Below are positions 42,434 to 51,183 of a stretch of DNA of 64,000 nucleotides, in pieces (position 1 is the stretch's first letter; every line of letters begins with the position of its first letter). The translations under genes were made by a program, and so were the position numbers. Origin of the DNA: Brevibacillus brevis (lineage in GTDB: Bacteria; Bacillota; Bacilli; Brevibacillales; Brevibacillaceae); the NCBI RefSeq assembly GCF_031583145.1, contig NZ_CP134050.1:3795501-3859500 (forward strand), in the 5' to 3' direction. The notes under the pieces were generated by a model. The model had not been told where the DNA came from, searched no databases, and was given only the letters and a program-made list of their open reading frames with translations.

Positions 42434-43684
42434 TTAAATAAATTCGCTGAACCAGTTTTTCACTTTTTCCATCAAACCCGCGCCGTCTTTCGGCTTTGAC
42501 ACGGTTTGCTTCTGGGTGCCTTTGAATGAGGGGGTCACGCGGGTACTGCGGCGCTCCATCAACTGCAAGGCATATTGAATCAAACCTACCCCAGTGGTGT
42601 AGGCAGGATCACGTACCCCAATATAATCCGGAATCGCGATTCGGACAGGCGCATCCAGCTCTTCCTTGGCAAGCTCGAGCATGCCTGGCATCGCCACCGT
42701 GCCTCCTGTGAGTACATAACCTCCGGCAATCTCATCGCGGTAGCCCAATTTGTAGACAGCGTCTTCTACCAGTTGGAAAATTTCCGCTGCACGAGGCTCG
42801 ATGATATTGGCCAGATCGACTTGCGTAAACTGCTTTTCCACTTCACTGCCAATCCGGTTCACCTTGAACTTCACGTCCTCGGACGCTTCGTCGATCAAGG
42901 CGCAGCCATTTTTCGTCTTTACCCTGTCCGCTACATCCGTGTGGGTGCGCAGCCCCAGCGCAATATCGCTGGTGATGTGGTCGCCACCGATGCCGATTAC
43001 GGTGGTCGCTGCCAGTTTCCCTTGTTCGAATACACCGATCGTGGTAGAACCCGCACCGATGTCGACTAGAACAACACCCATGTTTTTGTCATCCTTGGAA
43101 AGAGCGACGGTACTAGCCGCAAGCGGTTGCAAGAAAATTCCAGCAACCCGCAAATTGGTCCTTTGGGCGCAACGAACAATGTTATGTACAACCGTTTTCA
43201 ACCCGGTCACAATGGTTCCTTCCATTTCCAACCGGACGCCGATCATTCCTCTTGGGTCTTTTATACTGCCTTGCCCATCTACGATGTACTCCTTTGGAAC
43301 GACCTCGATGATCTCGCGGTCCGGCGGGATGGCAACAACCTTTGCTGCCTGAATAACGCGTTGGATGTCTTCTTCTCGTATCTCACGGTCTTCGCTGGAT
43401 ACAGCGACAACCCCTTGTGTTTCATGCAGCTCGATATGATTCCCAGTGATACCGACATACACTTCTTCGATCGAAACGCCAACCATGCGCTCTGCATGAT
43501 CAACCGCTTCCCGGATGGCATGCACGGTTTGGTCGATGTCGACAATCACGCCCTTCTTGATCCCTTCCGAGTGCGATTGGCCGACGCCGATGATGTTGAT
43601 GGAACCGTTGTTGATTTCGCCGATCATGACGCGTACTTTCGATGTTCCAATATCTAGGCTGACGATGAGTTCGTTGCTTACCAA
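42434..43684 (-). CDS. ftsA: Cell-division protein FtsA
   Basis: This 416-residue actin-like protein tethers FtsZ to the membrane. It has phosphate-1 (SLDIGTSKVRVMI), the 1C subdomain (about 85-165), phosphate-2 (VLVDIGAGSTTIGVFEQG), adenosine motif (AGGYVLTGGTVAMPGM) and a C-terminal amphipathic helix (LMEKVKNWFSEFI) for membrane attachment. The start is TTG at 43684 with GGGGAGGTG upstream. A sigma-H-like promoter lies about 60 bases upstream. It is followed by ftsZ after 194 bases. Confidence 0.96.
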   Translation of the reverse strand: MVSNELIVSLDIGTSKVRVMIGEINNGSINIIGVGQSHSEGIKKGVIVDIDQTVHAIREAVDHAERMVGVSIEEVYVGITGNHIELHETQGVVAVSSEDREIREEDIQRVIQAAKVVAIPPDREIIEVVPKEYIVDGQGSIKDPRGMIGVRLEMEGTIVTGLKTVVHNIVRCAQRTNLRVAGIFLQPLAASTVALSKDDKNMGVVLVDIGAGSTTIGVFEQGKLAATTVIGIGGDHITSDIALGLRTHTDVADRVKTKNGCALIDEASEDVKFKVNRIGSEVEKQFTQVDLANIIEPRAAEIFQLVEDAVYKLGYRDEIAGGYVLTGGTVAMPGMLELAKEELDAPVRIAIPDYIGVRDPAYTTGVGLIQYALQLMERRSTRVTPSFKGTQKQTVSKPKDGAGLMEKVKNWFSEFI

Positions 43685-43745
43685 ACCTGTGACACCTCCC
43701 CTGCTACGACTTTGCTTTTGCTAAAGTGAGAACACCTGCATAAAT

Positions 43746-43773
43746 TATTCCACACAGGATAACCATTCCCTTT
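43746..43773 (-). promoter_or_regulatory. Candidate sigma-H promoter of ftsAZ
   Basis: AAAGGGAAT (43765-43773), 11 bases, GTGGAATA (43746-43753) match the sigma-H consensus RnAGGAwWW-N11/12-RnnGAAWW with one mismatch. B. subtilis ftsAZ also has a sigma-H promoter (P2) that is raised at sporulation. Confidence 0.5.
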
Positions 43774-43822
43774 TTTTCATCTAGAATTTTTGTAAAAATA
43801 TGACCATCTTCCCATTTTTGTT

Positions 43823-44170
43823 CTAGTCCTGCTGATTTATCCACCTGGATAGAACGATTCTCCTAATTACCGCCAGATTATTGAACAAACGCACACCAAA
43901 AGCAACGATTGCTGCCAGGTAGAGATCGATCCCCAAAAATCCGCCGATAAAAGCGAGACCAGCCGCAAAGAGCGTATTGAAAAAGAATCCGGACATGAAA
44001 ATCCGAACATTGAAGGTGCGCTCCAAAAACGATCGAATCCCGCCAAAGATGGTGTCCAATCCGGCCAGCAAGGCAATGGAGAGATAGCTGCTATATTCCT
44101 GAGGCACACGCCAATCCAGCAAAAAGCCGACAGCGAGACCGACGATCAGTCCGAAAAGCGGGAGCCACAT
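43823..44170 (-). CDS. sbp: Small basic protein Sbp (DUF1290)
   Basis: This 115-residue membrane protein has three to four hydrophobic segments (MWLPLFGLIVGLAVGFLL; YLSIALLAGLDTIFGGIRSF; GFFFNTLFAAGLAFIGGFLGI) and the DUF1290 layout. Its function is unknown; it is constantly next to ftsA in Bacillales. It starts 2 bases after ylxX, so it is translationally coupled to it. Confidence 0.9.
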   Translation of the reverse strand: MWLPLFGLIVGLAVGFLLDWRVPQEYSSYLSIALLAGLDTIFGGIRSFLERTFNVRIFMSGFFFNTLFAAGLAFIGGFLGIDLYLAAIVAFGVRLFNNLAVIRRIVLSRWINQQD

Positions 44171-44172
44171 GG

Positions 44173-44919
44173 TTACGAATCTCCTTTTTCTTTCACAGGT
44201 TTCATGTATTGGATGACGCGTTTTTCGTTATTGGCAGAAATCAACAGCTTGTCCTTTTTTTCCGCCAGCACCTTTTTGTTCGCCAGCTGGAAGTTCTCTT
44301 CCACTCCTTCCAGCTTCAGTGCTGACAGCAGAACATCCGGGTCTCCCAACGCTTTTAGCTCATAAGGAGGCTGGATCGGCCGGGTGTCGATCTGAATCAC
44401 GTCCCCGACATTGCGGATCGCCGTCGTCGAAATGAGACGATGATCGTTGATCGATACCGCTTGCGCTCCATTTGCAAACAAAATATTGACCAGCCACCGC
44501 AAATCTTCGTCATCGATCGTATAGTCGCCAACCACCGGCGCAGTCATGTTTTCATCCAGAACCGGCTCGTCTTGCAAGTGTGCATCTACCACTTCCAATA
44601 CGATGCCAGCTCCCTCCACCGGGACCATGCCCGCCATCTTGCGGTTGCGCGCCAATTCCTCTTTCATGACGGAGATGCTTTCATCCTCACTCAGCGAGGT
44701 TTCGTACTGGTAGTAGAGCTGATTGTACTTCGAAATATCAGCCAGCAGGTTTTTGTGCTTCTCCAGTTCTTTTTGCAGCGTCGTCCGCAGCTCTGCTATG
44801 CTCCGGGACTCCTTGTGCACGGGATGAAGATTGCTCCGCAGCTGCACGGTCAACATCACACCTATGATAGCACTAATGATGGCAAGAATAAATGTGATTT
44901 TACGGCTTTTTTGTAACAT
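44173..44919 (-). CDS. ylxX: DUF881 family protein YlxX
   Basis: This 248-residue protein has an N-terminal signal-anchor (KITFILAIISAIIGVMLTVQL), a coiled-coil (about 30-75) and a DUF881 domain with GAGIVLEVVDAH, LRWLVNILFANGAQAVSINDHRL and PYELKALGDPDVLLSALKLEGG-like end. DUF881 proteins are thought to act outside the membrane near the divisome; activity unknown. The ATG at 44919 has AAGG 15 bases upstream; an ATG four codons earlier sits too close to that site. Confidence 0.88.
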   Translation of the reverse strand: MLQKSRKITFILAIISAIIGVMLTVQLRSNLHPVHKESRSIAELRTTLQKELEKHKNLLADISKYNQLYYQYETSLSEDESISVMKEELARNRKMAGMVPVEGAGIVLEVVDAHLQDEPVLDENMTAPVVGDYTIDDEDLRWLVNILFANGAQAVSINDHRLISTTAIRNVGDVIQIDTRPIQPPYELKALGDPDVLLSALKLEGVEENFQLANKKVLAEKKDKLLISANNEKRVIQYMKPVKEKGDS

Positions 44920-44938
44920 GGGTAAACGCATCCTTCAA

Positions 44939-45649
44939 CTAGGAGTGTTTGGTTTTGGCGTCACCGACAAAAGCGGGTAACTGTACGTGGTCCTTCTTGG
45001 CTACATCGATCTGAACGAAGTCCTGCAGGGAGTGCAGTACGCCGCCTGGAAGATTCAGGGCGCTCTCCATCGTGTTGGGATCGCCGATGGCGGTTACGAC
45101 AAATGGCGCCGCGGACTTGATGCCATTGACAATGATCGTCGGCCCCACACAGCGGATGGAAGAATTGCTGACCAACCGCTGGCCGTTGATGCTGATCGCT
45201 TCTGCACCCGCAGCCCGCAGCTCATTGACGACCAGCCTCACGTCCTGCTCGTGGACGATGTAGTTGGCGATATCCGCATTGTTCGCCGCATTTTGGTTGT
45301 CTTGCATCGTGATGACGATGCCAGGTCCTTCTACGGCGACCACACCCGCCAGCATCCGCGCCGCTTCCAGCTGGCTGAGCGTATCTGCCGCTTCCGACTT
45401 GCGCTCGGCCATCGCTTCCTCCACCTTTCCGACTTGACGCTGAAGGTCGAGGAGTTGATTTTCCAGATGCTGATTCTGCTCTTTCTCGGATAAGATCCGA
45501 TCGTTCAGCTGTGTCTCTTGCTGAAACTGCTGATCGTTGAACCGCTCCTTGCGCGTCAGCTTGGTGGTCTCGATCGACGTTGCCACCAGAAATCCGGTAC
45601 AAAACGTCACGACAGCTAAATAGAAATGAAACTTGCGACGTCGACTCAT
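44939..45649 (-). CDS. ylxW: DUF881 family protein YlxW
   Basis: This 236-residue protein is a tandem paralogue of ylxX: signal-anchor (FYLAVVTFCTGFLVATSI), coiled-coil (about 40-95) and DUF881 (VEGPGIVITMQDN, DVRLVVNELRAAGAEAISINGQRL, PFVVTAIGDPNTMESALNLPGG). The start MSRRRKF at 45649 is preferred over an upstream frame that overlaps divIB. It is made in the divIB-ylxW-ylxX-sbp unit. Confidence 0.88.
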   Translation of the reverse strand: MSRRRKFHFYLAVVTFCTGFLVATSIETTKLTRKERFNDQQFQQETQLNDRILSEKEQNQHLENQLLDLQRQVGKVEEAMAERKSEAADTLSQLEAARMLAGVVAVEGPGIVITMQDNQNAANNADIANYIVHEQDVRLVVNELRAAGAEAISINGQRLVSNSSIRCVGPTIIVNGIKSAAPFVVTAIGDPNTMESALNLPGGVLHSLQDFVQIDVAKKDHVQLPAFVGDAKTKHS

Positions 45650-45672
45650 GGTCTGCACTTTCCCCTTTTTCT

Positions 45673-46467
45673 TTACTGCGGCTTTTGGGACTGCTCTTCT
45701 GAACTTTGCAGCGGCACGGCCTGCCCCCCTGCTCCGTACGGGATGAACCAAGGCTGCTCAAACAGGGAAAGCACGCCCTTCGAGCCCTTAGGCAATTCTT
45801 TGACAATCGCCGGATACCAGTTCAGCATCTTGTCCAGCTTGTAGACGACACTGCGGACTTCATTGCCGTCCCGCATGAACAGCGTGACCCTTTGCTTGTC
45901 GTAAATCGTCGGGGTCAGCGTGATGTCCGATATTTCCCCGAGAACGGAAGGAGATAGCTTGGACAGTGCCTTGGCGAGGTTTGGCAGCAGCTCAGGCGAC
46001 GCCCAGGAGCTGATCAGCGGCCTGTCCACCACGCGATCGGCAAAGTTCACTTTTTTGAGCACCATCCCGTTTTCCAAGAGCGGATAGCGCGTGCCGTCCT
46101 GCCCGCTCCAAAAGGCTACCCTCTTCTGCTCTGTCACATGCAGCTGGATGACTCCGGGAAACGAGCGGCTCACCGTCACTTCCTTGATTCCTTCCAATGG
46201 CTCCAGATTTTTTTGCACGCTGCTTTCCCATACGTTCAAGAATTGCATACCTTTGGTAAGGCCCGATTGGCTGACAATTTGCTCCGCCGGATAGATATCG
46301 TTGCCAAACACTTGAATTTCCTGCACCTTGCTGTAAGGAGAACGAATGAACACGATGATAAGTACAATCAAAAAGAACAGCACGAGCAGAAAGAGCAATT
46401 TGCGGTTTCCCCGCCTCCGGGGGCGCTGCTGTTTGACTTGCGGAATGCGTTCCTCGTATACCGCCAT
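45673..46467 (-). CDS. divIB: Cell-division protein DivIB/FtsQ
   Basis: This 264-residue type II membrane protein has a basic cytoplasmic tail (PRRRGNRK), one TM helix (LLFLLVLFFLIVLIIVFI), a POTRA domain beginning YSKVQEIQVFGNDIYPAEQIV and a beta domain with EQKRVAFWSGQDG. It joins FtsL and DivIC in the divisome and is heat-sensitive-essential in B. subtilis. The ATG at 46467 follows GGAAGGATAGGG. The C-terminal 20 residues are Gln/Ser-rich. Confidence 0.93.
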   Translation of the reverse strand: MAVYEERIPQVKQQRPRRRGNRKLLFLLVLFFLIVLIIVFIRSPYSKVQEIQVFGNDIYPAEQIVSQSGLTKGMQFLNVWESSVQKNLEPLEGIKEVTVSRSFPGVIQLHVTEQKRVAFWSGQDGTRYPLLENGMVLKKVNFADRVVDRPLISSWASPELLPNLAKALSKLSPSVLGEISDITLTPTIYDKQRVTLFMRDGNEVRSVVYKLDKMLNWYPAIVKELPKGSKGVLSLFEQPWFIPYGAGGQAVPLQSSEEQSQKPQ

Positions 46468-46577
46468 GACCCTATCCTTCCTCATCCTTGCTAGGCGTTG
46501 CGCCTGCGGGTAATCTTCACTGACATCTAGAAAATTCTGGATTCATTTGGAATATATGTAATAACACAAAACAGGGA

Positions 46578-46601
46578 AAGCGGCATAGCACTATGCCGCT
46601 T
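46578..46601 (-). terminator. Hairpin after murA (weak terminator)
   Basis: A perfect 10-bp stem AAGCGGCATA/TATGCCGCTT with 4-base loop lies 12 bases after murA. The minus-strand tail TTTCCCTGTTTTG is a poor U-tract, so read-through to divIB is likely. Confidence 0.55.
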
Positions 46602-46612
46602 GACTTCCCCGA

Positions 46613-47869
46613 TCATACCGACAGCCGCGTGATATTGGCGCCGAGCTGCCGCAACTGTTGCTCGAGCCGTTCATAGCCTCTGTCGATATGATGGATCTGG
46701 TTAACTGTCGTAGTCCCTTCCGCAGCGAGTCCAGCGAGTACCAGTGCCGCTCCTGCCCGGAGATCTGAAGCTTCCACGTTCGTTCCTGTCAGCTTGCTGA
46801 CGCCGCGAATGATCGCCGAGCCCAGATCTACGTATATGGAGGCGCCCATTCGCGCCAATTCATTCACATGTTTGAATCTTCCCTCGAATATGGTTTCCTT
46901 GATAACGCTCGTTCCCCTGGCCTGTGACAAAAATACCATCAGCTGCGCCTGTAAATCGGTAGGAAATCCCGGAAACGGCGAGGTGATGATCCGGTCGTAG
47001 GCGCGTGGACGCGAGGTGCTTTTGATCTCCATTATATCATGGCGGGTCTTGATTTCAACACCGCAGCTACGGGCTACTTCGATCAAAGCTGTGAGATGTT
47101 CCGGCAATGTGTTGGTCAGTTCGACATGGCCTTGCGCCACACCGACTGCCAGCACATAGGTGCCTGTGACAATCCTGTCCGGTATGATCCGGTAGCTGAC
47201 GGAACGCAATTTGGGTACGCCGGTGATTTCGATCGTATCGGTACCGGCTCCGCGGATGCGCGCGCCCATTGCATTCAAAAAGTTTTGCAAATCCACGATT
47301 TCCGGTTCTCTCGCAGCATTGCAAATGCGGGTCGTTCCTTTCGCCAAGACGGCCGCCATCATAATGTTTTCCGTCGCACCCACACTGGGGAAGGAAAGAA
47401 AGATATTGGTCCCGCGCAGTTGCTTGGCACGAAATGTAATGTAGCCTTCCGATTCTTCGATTTTGGCTCCCAGTGCCGTCAACCCGGACAGATGCAAGTC
47501 AATCCTGCGCTCTCCGATATCGCAGCCGCCCGGCCTGGATATAGTGACTTCGCCCAGTCTCGCCAGGAGCGGGCCAGCTAGAAAAATAGAAGATCGCATC
47601 TGGCTCATCAAATTGTCTGGTACCAGCGGGACGGAGACAGACGCTGTGTCCAGAGCGACACATCCGTCCTCGTGCTTCGTTCTCGCCCCCAAAGAGTCCA
47701 AGATTTCCAGCATCACCTTGATATCTTTCAAATGGGGGACATCGTAGATATAGAATTGCCCTTCCGCCAGCACAGCGGCAGCAAGTATGGGAAGAGCAGC
47801 GTTCTTGGCTCCTTGGATCCGAAGCGAACCGGACAGAGGTCTTCCGCCTTCGATCGCAAAAGTCTCCAA
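46613..47869 (-). CDS. murA: UDP-N-acetylglucosamine 1-carboxyvinyltransferase MurA
   Basis: This 418-residue enzyme transfers enolpyruvate from PEP to UDP-GlcNAc, the first committed step of peptidoglycan synthesis and target of fosfomycin. It has GSLRIQGAKNAALPILAAA with the Lys-Asn pair, RPGGCDIGERRIDLH with the active Cys, and RAGAALVLAGLAAEG near the end. Start is TTG at 47869 with GGAGGTGA upstream. In B. subtilis murAA is elsewhere; placement between murB and divIB is a difference from that model. Confidence 0.95.
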   Translation of the reverse strand: METFAIEGGRPLSGSLRIQGAKNAALPILAAAVLAEGQFYIYDVPHLKDIKVMLEILDSLGARTKHEDGCVALDTASVSVPLVPDNLMSQMRSSIFLAGPLLARLGEVTISRPGGCDIGERRIDLHLSGLTALGAKIEESEGYITFRAKQLRGTNIFLSFPSVGATENIMMAAVLAKGTTRICNAAREPEIVDLQNFLNAMGARIRGAGTDTIEITGVPKLRSVSYRIIPDRIVTGTYVLAVGVAQGHVELTNTLPEHLTALIEVARSCGVEIKTRHDIMEIKSTSRPRAYDRIITSPFPGFPTDLQAQLMVFLSQARGTSVIKETIFEGRFKHVNELARMGASIYVDLGSAIIRGVSKLTGTNVEASDLRAGAALVLAGLAAEGTTTVNQIHHIDRGYERLEQQLRQLGANITRLSV

Positions 47870-47884
47870 ACTTTCACCTCCGTG

Positions 47885-48790
47885 TTACCCCTCGCCCACC
47901 ACCAGGACTTCCGGATGCAAGTCAATCCCGAATTTGCTCATGATTGTGCTCCGAATGTAATTGATCAAGGTGAGGACGTCGGTAGCCGTGGCCCCTCCGC
48001 AATTGACAATGAAGTTTGAGTGTTTTTCCGAAACTTGAGCTCCACCGATTTGGTAGCCTTTCAGACCGGCTGCCTCGATCAGGCGACCTGCGTGATCCCC
48101 TGGCGGATTGCGAAACACGCTTCCGGCACACGGCATCTGCAGAGGCTGCGTCAGGCGCCGCCGCTCTTTGTTGGCAGCGAGCGTCGCCGCTATCTCTTTG
48201 CGATCGCCTTTGCGCAGTTGAAACCGCGCCTCGAGCGCGATTCCCCGTCTCTTCTGCAAAAGAGACGTCCGATAAGTAAAGCTCATTTCTTCGTTCGTCA
48301 ACACTTTCGTTTCACCGTTTTCAAAGAGGATCTCGGCATCAATAAGAATACGTGAAAGATCAGATCCGTGAGCACCCGCATTCATATAGACGGCTCCGCC
48401 TACCGTACCAGGAATTCCGCCTGCGAACTCCATCCCTGTCAGTCCCATCTTGCCCGTCTCCATCGCCAGGCGGATCATGGAATATCCGGCACCCACACAC
48501 ACCTCTTCGCCCCTGAACTCGCAGTGACTCAAACCCTCAGCCACCTTTAGCACGGCTCCTCGTATCCCTCCGTCCCTCACCAGAAGGTTGGAACCGCGCC
48601 CGATTACACTCCAAGGAATTTCATGACGATGGATAATTTGCAAGGCTGCCTTTAAGGACTCTTTATCCTTCGGCTGGATGAACAGGTCAGCAGGACCCCC
48701 GATCCGCCAAGTCGTATGATTGGCGAGAGGTTCGTTGGTCCACACTTTTTCGATTCCGGCCTGCCTCAACTCATCTGCGATTTGTTTCAT
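47885..48790 (-). CDS. murB: UDP-N-acetylenolpyruvoylglucosamine reductase MurB
   Basis: This 301-residue FAD enzyme reduces the enolpyruvyl group to the lactyl ether of MurNAc with NADPH. It has NHTTWRIGGPADLF, VIGRGSNLLVRDGGIRG (FAD), GIPGTVGGAVYMNAGAHG, and PCAGSVFRNPPGDHAGRLIEAAGLKG with the catalytic Ser. It is of the type II class, lacking the Tyr-loop insertion. The ATG at 48790 follows AGGAGG; an earlier frame to 48838 has no site. Confidence 0.95.
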   Translation of the reverse strand: MKQIADELRQAGIEKVWTNEPLANHTTWRIGGPADLFIQPKDKESLKAALQIIHRHEIPWSVIGRGSNLLVRDGGIRGAVLKVAEGLSHCEFRGEEVCVGAGYSMIRLAMETGKMGLTGMEFAGGIPGTVGGAVYMNAGAHGSDLSRILIDAEILFENGETKVLTNEEMSFTYRTSLLQKRRGIALEARFQLRKGDRKEIAATLAANKERRRLTQPLQMPCAGSVFRNPPGDHAGRLIEAAGLKGYQIGGAQVSEKHSNFIVNCGGATATDVLTLINYIRSTIMSKFGIDLHPEVLVVGEG

Positions 48791-48893
48791 CTGTGAACCT
48801 CCTGATACACATGCTAGGTCGGACCTAGGTCTCATCACGTGTTTGCTCCATACTATGCTCCCGCCCAGATCGGCGTGACAATCGCCCAGTCGT

Positions 48894-49997
48894 TCATTTT
48901 CCCCTGGCCAGCTCCGTCAGCTGGGCAACGATCTCGGTCGCTGCCTTGGGCATGCCGAGAGCCAACGAGCTTTTGCGCATCTGCTCCCAACGGTTCTGGT
49001 CGCGAAGCAGGGCTGTCAACGATTCCAGCAGGCTTTGTCCGGTCAGGTCCCGTTCGACGATGACCTCTGCGGCACCGGCCTTCTCCAGACCGCGGGCATT
49101 CTTTTCCTGGTGGTTGTTCGTCACATACGGTGACGGAATCAGAATGGACGGCACCCCAAGCGCCGTCACCTCCGCCAGCGTCGAAGCTCCCGCACGGCTG
49201 ACGAGCACATGCGTCGCAGCGAGAACATCCGGCATATTGTGGACGAATGAAAGAACGGAAAGGTTGCCGGGAAGATCACCCATCTGACGCAGCGAAGCCG
49301 AGATTTTCTCGTAATGGACATCTCCTGTCACATAGACGAAATGGGTACCCGCAAAATCGGACACGTGCGGCACCATGGAAAGCACAGCCTCGTTGATCGC
49401 ACGAGCCCCACGGCTTCCCCCGAAAATGAGCACGATTTTTTTCCCTGCATCTACACCCAGAAAACGGCGTCCCGCCTCCGCATCTCCATGCATCACTTCC
49501 GTTGCTCGCGGGTTTCCTGTCAACACGGTTTTGGCTGGCGGGAAAAAGGAAAGCGACTCGGAAAACGAAACGGCGATCTTGCTCGCCGAACGCGACAAAA
49601 ACTTGTTCGTAAGGCCTGGGACGACATTTTGCTCATGGACGAGCGTCGGGATCCCCAGCTTTGCTGCCGCATACATGACAGGTCCGCACACGTACCCGCC
49701 TGTCCCGACCACTACATCCGGCTTGAACTCACGGAGCATGCGCTTCGATTCCGCTACCGCGCGGATAAACTTCCAAACGGTCTTTACATTGTCCAGACTG
49801 AGCTTTCGTTTCAAGCCACTGATTTCGACGGATTGAAAGGGAAAGCCTGCCCGCGGAACGAGCTGCGCCTCCAAACCGTGCTTACTGCCGATATACAAAA
49901 AGGCAGCCTGCGGATGTTGGCGGGAAACTTCCCTCGCCACCGCAAGCGCCGGATAAATATGTCCACCTGTGCCACCGCCTGTCAAGACGACGCGCAT
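48894..49997 (-). CDS. murG: UDP-GlcNAc:lipid I transferase MurG
   Basis: This 367-residue GT28 enzyme makes lipid II from lipid I on the inner leaflet. Motifs are LTGGGTGGHIYPALAVARE, VGTGGYVCGPVMYAA, HEQNVVPG, GGSRGARAINEAV and the donor-binding SRAGASTLAEVTALGVPSI. The ATG at 49997 is 12 bases after the ftsW-type gene, indicating co-transcription. Confidence 0.96.
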   Translation of the reverse strand: MRVVLTGGGTGGHIYPALAVAREVSRQHPQAAFLYIGSKHGLEAQLVPRAGFPFQSVEISGLKRKLSLDNVKTVWKFIRAVAESKRMLREFKPDVVVGTGGYVCGPVMYAAAKLGIPTLVHEQNVVPGLTNKFLSRSASKIAVSFSESLSFFPPAKTVLTGNPRATEVMHGDAEAGRRFLGVDAGKKIVLIFGGSRGARAINEAVLSMVPHVSDFAGTHFVYVTGDVHYEKISASLRQMGDLPGNLSVLSFVHNMPDVLAATHVLVSRAGASTLAEVTALGVPSILIPSPYVTNNHQEKNARGLEKAGAAEVIVERDLTGQSLLESLTALLRDQNRWEQMRKSSLALGMPKAATEIVAQLTELARGK

Positions 49998-50009
49998 ACA
50001 ATCACATCC

Positions 50010-51104
50010 TTATCTGGAAAAACGGGAAATATTGAGCAGGACTCCCACCCCTGTCAGCATCAGCGTAAGGGACGAGCCCCCGTAGCTGAGAAACGGGAGT
50101 GTAATGCCGGTCACGGGAAACATCCCTGTCACTACGCCAATGTTGATAACAACCTGTATGGCGATCATGCCGATGATACCCAGTGCCAATAAGCTTCCAA
50201 ACAAATCCGGAGCCGTGATTGCCGTTCTCATCCCCCGCCACAGCAGGAGAAGAAACAGGAGCAGAATCAAGGTGCCTCCGATGAACCCCAGCTCCTCTGC
50301 CACGATGGAAAAAATGAAGTCGTTGTACGGCTCGGGCAGGTACAGATGCTTTTGCCTGCTCTGACCGAGTCCGAGTCCGAGCAGTCCGCCCGGCCCGATC
50401 GCGTACAGGGACTGGATGATCTGGTACCCGGTGTTAAGGGGATCCGACCACGGATCGAGGAAGGACGTAATCCTCTTGATCCGGTAAGGCGCGGACAAAA
50501 TCAAACCGACAAAACCGGCTGCGCCGATCAGGCCGAGAGTCGCAAAGTGGCTGATACGCGCTCCTGAAGCAAAAATCATCACGATCGCTGTTCCCATCAG
50601 CACTGTACCCGTCCCCAGATCGGGCTGCAGCATGATTAGCGCAAAGCAGGCAAGCGGAATGCCCAATGCCGGGACGAGACCTTTTCGAAACAGGACAATT
50701 TGCTTTTGGTTGTCGGACAGCCAGCGGGCCAAAAACGCGACGACGCCCAGCTTGGCGAATTCGCCCGGCTGGATCCCGAACGCGCCAAAGCCGAGCCAGC
50801 TTTTCGAACCGTTGACTTCAATCCCCACGATCAACACCAGGACCAGCAGACCAAGGCTCGCCAAAAAGCCGGCTTTGGCCCATTGCTTCCATACCCAATA
50901 ATCGATATTCATCGTAACGTACATCGCCGTGATGCCGAGCAGGGCAAAAATCAGCTGCCGTTTGGCGAAGAAATACGGGTCGTTGAACGGGGGCTTCTGG
51001 GCGACGATCGCACTGGCGCTATACACCATCACGATGCCAATTCCCAATAAAAAAAGTGTTGCAAAAATAATTACGAAGTCGGGAGCAGAGCGAACCTTGC
51101 TCAT
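50010..51104 (-). CDS. spoVE: SEDS-family lipid II polymerase FtsW/SpoVE
   Basis: This 364-residue, 10-TM SEDS protein polymerises peptidoglycan glycan strands together with a partner class B PBP. It shows GSKSWLGFGAFGIQPGEFAKLG, with the catalytic region in the loop, and GITLPFLSYGGSSLTLMLTGVGVLLN. Position between murD and murG is that of spoVE in Bacillales. SpoVE is needed for spore cortex, with SpoVD as partner, but a general ftsW role cannot be ruled out from this window since no second ftsW is visible. The ATG at 51104 follows AAAGGATG. Confidence 0.9.
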   Translation of the reverse strand: MSKVRSAPDFVIIFATLFLLGIGIVMVYSASAIVAQKPPFNDPYFFAKRQLIFALLGITAMYVTMNIDYWVWKQWAKAGFLASLGLLVLVLIVGIEVNGSKSWLGFGAFGIQPGEFAKLGVVAFLARWLSDNQKQIVLFRKGLVPALGIPLACFALIMLQPDLGTGTVLMGTAIVMIFASGARISHFATLGLIGAAGFVGLILSAPYRIKRITSFLDPWSDPLNTGYQIIQSLYAIGPGGLLGLGLGQSRQKHLYLPEPYNDFIFSIVAEELGFIGGTLILLLFLLLLWRGMRTAITAPDLFGSLLALGIIGMIAIQVVINIGVVTGMFPVTGITLPFLSYGGSSLTLMLTGVGVLLNISRFSR

Positions 51105-51183
51105 AGTGCCAGGTCATCCTTTCTCACGCGTCCCGAATCTTGCTGTCAACCAAAGCTGTGCGGGGACGATATGCTAGGCTTGT

